Shown here: piece by piece, positions 14,462-21,186 of the stretch
Layout: every line of letters begins with the position of its first letter
Numbering within the stretch: the stretch's first letter is position 1
Origin: CAYXDO01 sp964463485
GTDB taxonomy: Bacteria > Myxococcota > Kuafuiibacteriia > Kuafuiibacteriales > Kuafuiibacteriaceae
NCBI GenBank assembly: GCA_964463485.1
Contig: CAYXDO010000160.1
Span: 1-24,834 of the forward strand
Direction of reading: 5' to 3'
Length of the DNA: 24,834 nt
Notes under the pieces: generated by a model
Told to the model about the DNA's origin: nothing
What the model saw: only the letters and a program-made list of their open reading frames with translations
The model's database searches: none
Position numbers and translations under genes: made by a program

Positions 14462-17329
14462 TCAGTGGCAAGCCATGCAGGACTCTTCCTCGTCGCCGCT
14501 CCACGGATCGGCCGGGGTGAGGTCCCAAGTCATGAGTCTCATGTGTGCCATGGAAGCGTCAGAGTCATGACAACCCGAGCAGGGCAGTCGCGACGCGTTG
14601 GTCTTCCACGTTCCGCTCGTCTCTGTCGTGTGGCAGGATGCGTCGCAATAGCGGACGTCCATCGGGAACGTGATGTTCCAATTCCTCCCGACGACCGGGT
14701 CACCGTTAATATAATCGACGGTTTGGAGCGGGAAATTGAGGCTCGAACCGAAGTGGACGCCGTGAACTCGTCTCGAGATCGGTTTGGCGCCCGACCAGGC
14801 AAGGCCCGTCGCGTTCTGCGGCTGGTAGTCGTGGCATGCCGTGCACTGATCGGTGGCGGTTTGGTCGAACACCTTGTAGTGGCGTGAGTAGTCGAGAATG
14901 AAGCCGCGACCATCGGAGGTCTGGTGGCACTGATCGCAGTTGCCGGCGACCGGTTTCTCCTCGGCTGCCTGCTTCACCTGGAAGGTTCGCTTGGCCACCG
15001 ACGGCGTCTTGTAGTCGGTCGCGGACTTGCGGCCGCGATCGGTGATCTCGAGATTGACGACGTAAGTACCAGGGATCAAGTCATCGACGGGATCCAGCTG
15101 GTACTGAATCGAAGCGGTCGTGAACGTGATCTTCGGGTCGGTGTTGGTCGGGTTGCTGGCTTGGTAGAGCTGATTTGCGGCCGTGCTGTTGCCCAGAGCC
15201 TTGACGGTGGTGTCATTGTTGAACACCGCCGTGGCTACGACGCTCGGCTGCAGTTGAATCGAGAACACGTCGCCGAGGTTGCGGCTCCGAATGGCGGGAG
15301 CGCCGTTCAGGAGGTAAGCGATGGCGCGGGCCGAGAACGCGGTGTTCGCGTTCAGCCACGCAACGACCTCCGCCGGAGTCGCCGCGGCCACGTCAGCGAA
15401 GGCCGCCGCGACCACCGGAACGGTGATCGTGCCGAGCACGATCTTGTCACCGCCGGAGACGTCATAGACGACGAGGTTCTTGCCCGCATCGACTTTGAGC
15501 ACGAGGTTCGCGCCGGACGTGGACAGATCGAACGGCCCGACTCCGCCCCCGATGAAGGCTCGCGCCTTGGTCGTGAGTACGGGGACACTCTTGGCACGCG
15601 GACCGTGCACGAGCAGAGCCGCGTTGGTGAACGCACCATCGCGCGCCGGGCATGGCGACCCTTCCACGCAGCCCTCAGCGGTCGCGTCTTGCGTGATCGT
15701 GGTGTGGTCGATCGGCACGTCGTTCTCTTTGATTACGACGGTCACGATCGGAGCCTCACCGTTGACGTAGAACTGGCCGTTCGCTGGAGCAGACAGCTGA
15801 ATATCGAGACCGAACTCGGGGATGTTTCGCTGGTCGGTTACGGTCCAGTCGTGGGCTGCCGTGACGGGGTAGATGATCGGCGGGCTGATGAGCCCTGCGG
15901 GTGGGTGACACGTTCCGCAGTTGTTGTCGTTCGGTTGCGGGCCACCGGTGTGGTTGGCGCCGGTCGTCCAGTCGATCGCCTCGTGGCAAGAGCCGCACGC
16001 ATCGCGAGAGGGTACGTTCTTCCAGTTGTCCACTTGGGCTCCGGTGCCCTGGTGGCATTTCGTGCAGTTTTCGATGATCGCCGGGTACGAAGCCTTCCAC
16101 CAAGTGAACTTTGTGTTTCGGTAACCCCAAATTGCGTACTCACCATTGTCTGCAGTTTCGACGGCAGGCGTGGCCGGGTTGTCCCAAACCACACCATCAG
16201 CGCCGGCGATCCGCTCGAGCTCTCCACCCATGTGGATCCTGTGAATCATGACTTTGAGGTCGATGGACTCTCCGCCGTTGGCGTCGAACCCACCGGGAGC
16301 GTGACACGTAGCGCAAACCTGAGTGCTGATCCGGTCGCCACCGTGCCCGTGGAATTCGGGTCCGTGGCAAGCCTTGCACGCGTCGGTGCTGACGATGTCC
16401 CGCCCTTCTGAGACCGCGGACCCATCGGGCACGAAATCGAAGACCGCATCGGCGGTCGGTCCGGAGGCTCCGCCCATCATGACGGCGACGCGATGCTTGC
16501 GGTTCGGCTCGTAGGTGATGGCGTTGCCGCCGACGGTGATGTTCGAGATGTTGGTGCTGAAGACGTATTTGTACGTTCCGTCTCCGTTGTTCGTGAGAGT
16601 TCCGTTGTTTTCGCGCGTTCCTTGGTAACGCACCGTCCCGTCGGGGTTCGGCCAGTTGCCGGTGGCCGAGCCACTCACGGTTTCGGTGCGCCAAATGTAC
16701 GGCACCCACTTGGAAAAGGCGTCTCCGTTGCTTGGAGGAGCCAGCTTCGCGATGTTCGCTCCGACCGCGGTCAGCGTGGTCACCGGGGTAGGCGGGTTGT
16801 TGCGTGGATCCATGACTCGGAATTCGACGGTCACCTCGCCCGCGTTGACGCTGGCGCTGGTGATGGTGGCGCTGGCGAAGAACTTGCCTGCGCTGCCGAA
16901 CTGACCGCCTGACAGCATTGCGGCCGATCCGTGGAAATTCGCAATTTCTACGTTGCCGCCGTCTTCGCCATCTTGGCCATCTTGGCCATTGACACCGTCT
17001 TGGCCGTCTTGACCGTTGACGCCGTCTTGGCCGTTTTGGCCATCAGCTCCGGCCGGACCTTGTTGCCCTGCGGGTCCTGCTGCGCCCTGCGGTCCCTGGG
17101 GACCCGCCGGTCCTTGCGCTCCGGCCTGGCCGTCCGTTCCATTTTGACCGTTCACACCCGGGGCACCTTGGGCACCCTGTGCCCCTTGTGCTCCCGCGGG
17201 GCCAGCGGAACCACCAGGTCCTATCGAACCCGCCGGCCCTACCGGTCCCGTGTCGCCCGAGCAGCCGTAGGCTGCAAAGACGAGGGCGGCTGCGCATACT
17301 TCGAACCGCCCGGATCTCCTCAATCGCAT
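14462..17329 (-). CDS. OmcA/MtrC-type decaheme c-type cytochrome with collagen-like stalk
   Basis: 955-residue outer-surface lipoprotein (signal ending AAYGC, Cys23). Residues 25-123 are 33 uninterrupted Gly-X-Y triplets. Then comes a layout like MtrC: a beta domain (126-310), five hemes at 318-475 (CKACH, CATCH, CTKCH, CGSCH, CGTCH), a second beta domain (485-790) and five more sites at 798-955 (CDQCH, CTACH, CDASCH, CSGCH, CMACH). Nine sites are CXXCH; the eighth (895-900) is CX3CH. The last residue of the protein is the His of site ten. A Cys pair (554, 560) sits in the second beta domain. AGGAGG precedes the ATG at 17329. Family role: passing electrons to extracellular acceptors such as metal oxides. 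No MtrA/MtrB-like partner is in the window. Confidence 0.9.
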   Translation of the reverse strand: MRLRRSGRFEVCAAALVFAAYGCSGDTGPVGPAGSIGPGGSAGPAGAQGAQGAQGAPGVNGQNGTDGQAGAQGPAGPQGPQGAAGPAGQQGPAGADGQNGQDGVNGQDGQDGVNGQDGQDGEDGGNVEIANFHGSAAMLSGGQFGSAGKFFASATITSASVNAGEVTVEFRVMDPRNNPPTPVTTLTAVGANIAKLAPPSNGDAFSKWVPYIWRTETVSGSATGNWPNPDGTVRYQGTRENNGTLTNNGDGTYKYVFSTNISNITVGGNAITYEPNRKHRVAVMMGGASGPTADAVFDFVPDGSAVSEGRDIVSTDACKACHGPEFHGHGGDRISTQVCATCHAPGGFDANGGESIDLKVMIHRIHMGGELERIAGADGVVWDNPATPAVETADNGEYAIWGYRNTKFTWWKASYPAIIENCTKCHQGTGAQVDNWKNVPSRDACGSCHEAIDWTTGANHTGGPQPNDNNCGTCHPPAGLISPPIIYPVTAAHDWTVTDQRNIPEFGLDIQLSAPANGQFYVNGEAPIVTVVIKENDVPIDHTTITQDATAEGCVEGSPCPARDGAFTNAALLVHGPRAKSVPVLTTKARAFIGGGVGPFDLSTSGANLVLKVDAGKNLVVYDVSGGDKIVLGTITVPVVAAAFADVAAATPAEVVAWLNANTAFSARAIAYLLNGAPAIRSRNLGDVFSIQLQPSVVATAVFNNDTTVKALGNSTAANQLYQASNPTNTDPKITFTTASIQYQLDPVDDLIPGTYVVNLEITDRGRKSATDYKTPSVAKRTFQVKQAAEEKPVAGNCDQCHQTSDGRGFILDYSRHYKVFDQTATDQCTACHDYQPQNATGLAWSGAKPISRRVHGVHFGSSLNFPLQTVDYINGDPVVGRNWNITFPMDVRYCDASCHTTETSGTWKTNASRLPCSGCHDSDASMAHMRLMTWDLTPADPWSGDEEESCMACH
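16961..17257 (-). repeat. Gly-X-Y coding repeat (collagen-like stalk)
   Basis: This stretch within the cytochrome gene encodes 33 Gly-X-Y triplets. The first part is GPA/GAQ/GPQ-rich. The end (about 16961-17040) is built from near-identical nine-base units giving GQD, GVN and GED triplets. The DNA repeat is prone to slippage, so stalk length may vary between strains. Confidence 0.85.
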
Positions 17330-17662
17330 GAGTTTCCTCCTGGAGGATGCTTCGGGAGAGATTTCCCTTTGCGTCCCGACCAACCCATGACTCTGAATTG
17401 GATCGCTCGAAGTGACTCACTTCCGACCCGCGGCCCTCGTCAGGAGGCATGGCTTTCGCGCGCGGAAGTGCACTGGCCGTGCCGAACGCCAGTGCTCATG
17501 CAGCCGCGTTCCCTTCGTCATCGCGCCGCACCGATTGCGCTGTGGTCTGCCAAAGACGCACCTCGTGCCCTGCGACCGAGGCGGCCTTTTCGTGTGAGCG
17601 CGCTCTTAACCTCGCCAACGGACCCTCGGGTGTTGTATGGGACCGCCAAAGGGGATGTTCAC
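17330..17662. promoter_or_regulatory. Divergent intergenic region, no gene seen
   Basis: 333 bases separate the divergent cytochrome and lipoprotein genes, so both promoters should lie here. I see ribosome sites next to each gene (AGGAGG for the cytochrome, AAAGGGG at 17648-17654 for the lipoprotein). I see no reading frame with convincing codon use and no clear operator. No promoter box stands out by eye. Confidence 0.45.
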
Positions 17663-19234
17663 ATGAGAAAGATCCTTCCTGCCGGTCTGTTCCTAGCTTC
17701 CGCATGCACGACGTCGCTCGAGCCGACGCCGAACAACAACAATCAGAACCCGCCACCGCGAGTCGCCCAGTCGATCTCTCATCTCGACGCTCGGTCTGTC
17801 GCCAAGGACAGCCTCGAGGGGATGGCTTTGGACGTCATCAGGGCCATGGAAGATCTCGACGGGAGTCAGCTCTTCGGCAATTTGGGTGTCGAGCTCAGCG
17901 CTTCGTCGTGCGCCAAAGTGGAGCCCGGAGGCGAGCCGGTGCCCTGCGAGGAGTCGACGCCCGATGTGCAGGCCGAGGACCTCGCGGAGAAGATCGTCGC
18001 CGAGATCTTCGATGGAGAGCGTCTCACCGAGAACGCTCCGACACGCTTGACGTACCAGATCGACGATCGAGTGTGCCCGCAAACGAGCTCCGAGGCTGGG
18101 GCGCCGATCGGCCCAGGTCCGGAGCCCGAGCCGCCTCCGCCGACGAACACGGAGTGCGAGGACTACTTTGCCCAGCACGAGCTTTACCTTCGAGTTCAGA
18201 CCTACGAGACCTCGACGCTCGACCTGGGTCTGGAGCTCGACGGGCAAGCGCTGGCGACGGGACAAATCAGCCCGAGCGCGCTTTCGGTCGAGATCGACTT
18301 AGCCTCACTTCGCTCTCTCTTGGAGGGAATGGGTGTGGCCGAAGGGATCGACACTCTGCGGGGTCGCGTCGAGTTCGCCGCGCATGTCAATGGCGACATT
18401 CTCTCCGCGGAGGTCGTCGTGAAGAGCGCGGTCGAGCTCGCGCTCACCGACCCCCGCCCCTGGTATTTCAATCTTGGTGCGTCCACTGAGCCTCTCGTCG
18501 CAGTCTCGATCGATACTGCCGAGGACACGGTCACGACTTCCGCGTCGGTCGAGGCCTTCACGGCCTCGGTGCCCCTCGCCGAGCTGAGCGGCGGCGCCGA
18601 CCGAATCGCTTGTCCGGAGCCGATCGACGGCGAGCCCTGCGTCGCGCCTCCTCCGGACCCCGAGCCGGAAGGGAATCTCGAGATCTCACTGGGTCGCTCG
18701 GCGGTCTCGGCGGTCGCCGACGTCACCGGCAACGCCATCACGTTCGAGCGTTCCGGAGCCTCGAGCGACGCGCTCGTACTCACTCACGATACCCAGCGAG
18801 TCCTCGACGTCGACGTGAGCGAATTCACCGGGGAGCTCTCCACGGAGACGGAGGGTGTGCTCCTGAGTCTGGTCCCGGGGCTCGACGTGCGAGCCGACTT
18901 CAACATGGCCTCGGTGGCCGATGCGCTCGACGTACCCTCGTGGATGGTGGACGATACGATCGGAATCAGCTTGACCGGGGCGACTCGCCCGACTCTGTGG
19001 ATTGCGCAAGCCTCGGACGCCTCGTCGAGCCCGCGCCCGATCGATCCCAACAACCCACCGGACCCCGACCCTCCGCCCGAGGAGCCGACGCGCGTCGCGC
19101 GTGTCGTCGAGGGCACTCTCGAAGTGACCTCGTCTGCCCTCGCTGCGCCGGTCCGAGCTGAAGCGGGTCAGTGCCTCTTCGAGGCAGGTGAGTCCGGACC
19201 TTTCGCGGGACTCAGCAGCGGCCCCTGCCCCTAA
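17663..19234 (+). CDS. Linker-rich lipoprotein of unknown function
   Basis: 523-residue predicted lipoprotein: signal ending LASAC (Cys15), then an Asn-rich stretch (PNNNNQNPPP). Three Pro/Glu/Asp linkers (near residues 151, 328 and 458; GPEPEPPPPT, PPPDPEPEG, NPPDPDPPPEEP) split it into beta-rich domains with amphipathic strands. Examples are LDLGLELDGQALATGQI and FAAHVNGDILSAEVVVKS. Several Cys occur close to the linkers and at the C-terminus. I do not recognise the domains. The ATG at 17663 follows AAAGGGG; the frame is open upstream but overlaps the divergent cytochrome gene and is not coding there. It is transcribed away from the cytochrome across a shared upstream region, so co-regulation is possible but not shown. 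Confidence 0.75.
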   Translation: MRKILPAGLFLASACTTSLEPTPNNNNQNPPPRVAQSISHLDARSVAKDSLEGMALDVIRAMEDLDGSQLFGNLGVELSASSCAKVEPGGEPVPCEESTPDVQAEDLAEKIVAEIFDGERLTENAPTRLTYQIDDRVCPQTSSEAGAPIGPGPEPEPPPPTNTECEDYFAQHELYLRVQTYETSTLDLGLELDGQALATGQISPSALSVEIDLASLRSLLEGMGVAEGIDTLRGRVEFAAHVNGDILSAEVVVKSAVELALTDPRPWYFNLGASTEPLVAVSIDTAEDTVTTSASVEAFTASVPLAELSGGADRIACPEPIDGEPCVAPPPDPEPEGNLEISLGRSAVSAVADVTGNAITFERSGASSDALVLTHDTQRVLDVDVSEFTGELSTETEGVLLSLVPGLDVRADFNMASVADALDVPSWMVDDTIGISLTGATRPTLWIAQASDASSSPRPIDPNNPPDPDPPPEEPTRVARVVEGTLEVTSSALAAPVRAEAGQCLFEAGESGPFAGLSSGPCP

Positions 19235-19249
19235 GCTCGGACGCCTGGG

Positions 19250-19271
19250 GCCGCAGGCATTTGGCTGCGGC
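19250..19271 (+). terminator. Hairpin after the linker-rich lipoprotein
   Basis: GCCGCAG (19250-19256) and CTGCGGC (19265-19271) form a perfect seven-base stem with an eight-base loop, 15 bases after the stop codon, followed by TATTTA. It is a plausible but weak intrinsic terminator and overlaps the left inverted repeat of the spacer. Confidence 0.45.
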
Positions 19272-19330
19272 TATTTACGAAACGAGTTGGTACGAGCGAG
19301 CGAGACTCGGAGACTCGGAGTAGGCTGCGG

Positions 19331-19420
19331 AAAGTCGAGTCCGCGAAGCTCACGCGCAGGCAGGATGACATCCGCAAAGTCGAGCCCGCGAAGATTAGGC
19401 GCAGGCGAGATGCCAGTGAC
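19331..19420. repeat. 45-base tandem duplication
   Basis: Two adjacent units (19331-19375 and 19376-19420) both begin AAAGTCGAG, continue CCGCGAAG, and carry GCGCAGGC. They match at most positions over the first 39 bases. The core CCGCGAAG...GGCGCAGGCGAG recurs at 22903-22926, 3.5 kb away. Confidence 0.6.
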
Positions 19421-19616
19421 GGATTTCGGTGAGTCGCTTGGCCCGGCAGCATGCGGGCCTGCGCCCCCAGGGCCGTATGCCGGTGCAGCCCAACTCTGAA
19501 GCTCAGTATGAGGAGTTGTGTAGCGAAGCCGCGGAGCCGGCTCCGCGTTGACAATTCGGCCATTCGCGCTAAGCTCGAAGCGCTTGTCCAATGGGGCCGC
19601 GAAAGGCCTGGGCGCC

Positions 19617-21014
19617 TTGATTTCGGGACTTGCTTGCCGTCCTGAGCAGGGATCCCGTCCATCTTCAGCACGACTCGGCCTTCTGGTCTGCACGCTACTT
19701 TCGAGTTGCTCCGGGGTCCCGACCTCGATGGCCATTGACGATCTGGACCCTGAAATCGCATTCATGGGTGCCTGGCCCCACGGGGCGGTCGACCCACCTG
19801 GCCTCACCGAGAGAAGCGAGAGCGGAGCCTTCGAGCTCGTGCTCCTCCCGAGCGCTCCCGAGACGATCACACTGCTCGGATTCACGCGCGCCCAGGTCGA
19901 CGGCCTCTCCTGCGCACGGAACCGAGAGGACATTCGTTCCGTTGGCCTTCGCACCCCCGAAGCCGGAGATCCGGTCCTTCCGCCGCCCGCCTACTCGGCG
20001 TCGATTCGACCTATGATTGGAAAAGCGGAGCTGGTCCCCGCCAACCGCTTGGAGGTGTCTGCGGAGTGGCTCTGCGCGCGCCCGCGTCCGTGCCCTTCCG
20101 CCAAGCTGAGTTTTGTGCAGCTCCCGTCGGACAGCAACGTGCTGTTCGCCGCGCCAGTCTCCGAAGGGATCTTGGTCGGCCTGGAGTCCGGCGAGATATT
20201 TCAGGTCACTCCAGAGAGATACGAGCGAGTCGCGCGAGGCCCTGACAACCTCTGGCGAGAGGCCGTCCCTGCTCGGCGAGGCGGGCTGTGGCTCGGTGGG
20301 CTCGCTGGCGAGATCCGCCGGGTCGAGACGAGCACCGCCATTCACACGCTCGAAGTGCTGCACACGAGCTCGAGGCAAGACATCGCCTTGCTGTTCGAGT
20401 CTCGGTCCGGACGGCTCCACTCGGTCGGCAACAGAGGGGCGGTCGAGAGGCTGGAGGCGTCCGGCTGGCGAGTCTTGTATGAGTCTCAAGGCTTCGTGCC
20501 AGCACTGTCGCGACCCTTCGTCGCCATGACGGAATCCATCGCCGGTGTTCTGCTGGCGATCGAACAGGAGCACGCGATGCTTCGTATCGACGACGACGGC
20601 ACGATCGCGCGACTTCCAGACCCGAAACTCATCCAGGGGGCCATGACACTCACCTACGTGCAGGGCTTGGGTCCAGTGACTTCCACCGGCGCGCTCGGTG
20701 AGCTCGTCTTCCTCGATGAGCTCGGAGCAGTCACGGATATGATCGCGACGGGAGTCCAACGACGGATCGAGGGACTCGCCGCCGATCGCGACGGCTTCGC
20801 TTTCGGAGCCTTTCCCAGTCTGGTGGGTCGATACTCGGCGGCCCAACGAGCCCTCGAGCCCGGCTCGCTAGGACTGTGCCCGGAGCTCAGCGTGTACGGA
20901 GGCAACGCCGCTTCCGCGCGACACTTCATCCGCCAGGGGCCCCACCTCTACGTCGTCCCCCACCTCCAAGGCTCCGACACCGACTCGCTTCCCGTGTCGA
21001 TCCTCACCGACTGA
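19617..21014 (+). CDS. Propeller-like lipoprotein of unknown function
   Basis: 465-residue predicted lipoprotein with signal core LGLLVCTLLSSC (lipid Cys31). The body has repeated beta segments of the kind seen in beta-propellers: EGILVGLESGEIFQVTPER, GGLWLGGLAGEIRRVE, GRLHSVGNRGAVERLEAS and HAMLRIDDDGTIARLPD. Each pairs a hydrophobic strand with a G-x-(I/V)-x-R turn, about 40-60 residues apart. No catalytic motif is visible. The start is uncertain: I used the TTG at 19617, ten bases after AAAGG and placing about 30 residues before the Cys. Another TTG at 19548 gives a longer, less likely leader. It precedes the M20-like gene on the same strand by about 170 bases. Surface or periplasmic binding is a guess from the fold. 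Confidence 0.7.
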   Translation: MISGLACRPEQGSRPSSARLGLLVCTLLSSCSGVPTSMAIDDLDPEIAFMGAWPHGAVDPPGLTERSESGAFELVLLPSAPETITLLGFTRAQVDGLSCARNREDIRSVGLRTPEAGDPVLPPPAYSASIRPMIGKAELVPANRLEVSAEWLCARPRPCPSAKLSFVQLPSDSNVLFAAPVSEGILVGLESGEIFQVTPERYERVARGPDNLWREAVPARRGGLWLGGLAGEIRRVETSTAIHTLEVLHTSSRQDIALLFESRSGRLHSVGNRGAVERLEASGWRVLYESQGFVPALSRPFVAMTESIAGVLLAIEQEHAMLRIDDDGTIARLPDPKLIQGAMTLTYVQGLGPVTSTGALGELVFLDELGAVTDMIATGVQRRIEGLAADRDGFAFGAFPSLVGRYSAAQRALEPGSLGLCPELSVYGGNAASARHFIRQGPHLYVVPHLQGSDTDSLPVSILTD

Positions 21015-21186
21015 CTTGTGAAACGTTCTACGGTGAGTCCGAGACTCGAGGTTCGTCATTCGCCGCGTGTGAGGCTCGCGGACCGTCTTCGTGAGGAGAG
21101 ATGATTCCGCGAGATGAGTGCGCGGCCTCGAGTGGGCAGCGTCCCGGAACATTGACAACCTTGCGCCGCTTGGCGATCGTCCTTCG

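Larger units (their letters stand above)
19235..19616. other. Repeat-rich spacer, no gene seen
   Basis: About 380 bases between two plus-strand lipoprotein genes with no convincing reading frame. It holds a terminator-like hairpin, a 45-base tandem duplication, short GACTCGGA repeats (19306-19321), and a pair of imperfect inverted repeats: ACGCCTGGGGCCGCAGGC at 19241-19258 against about 19459-19475. The inverted pair could bound a small element of roughly 240 bases. Confidence 0.45.

Noticed and set aside
14924..16411. 495-codon plus-strand open frame
   Set aside because: Antisense to the decaheme cytochrome, which has clear heme motifs; this frame has none.
14462..17329. A complete Mtr-type electron conduit
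   Set aside because: Only the surface cytochrome is present; no periplasmic decaheme cytochrome or large porin partner is encoded in the window.
16931..17662. Upstream extension of the linker-rich lipoprotein frame
   Set aside because: It runs antisense through the collagen-like coding region; the signal peptide and ribosome site place the start at 17663.
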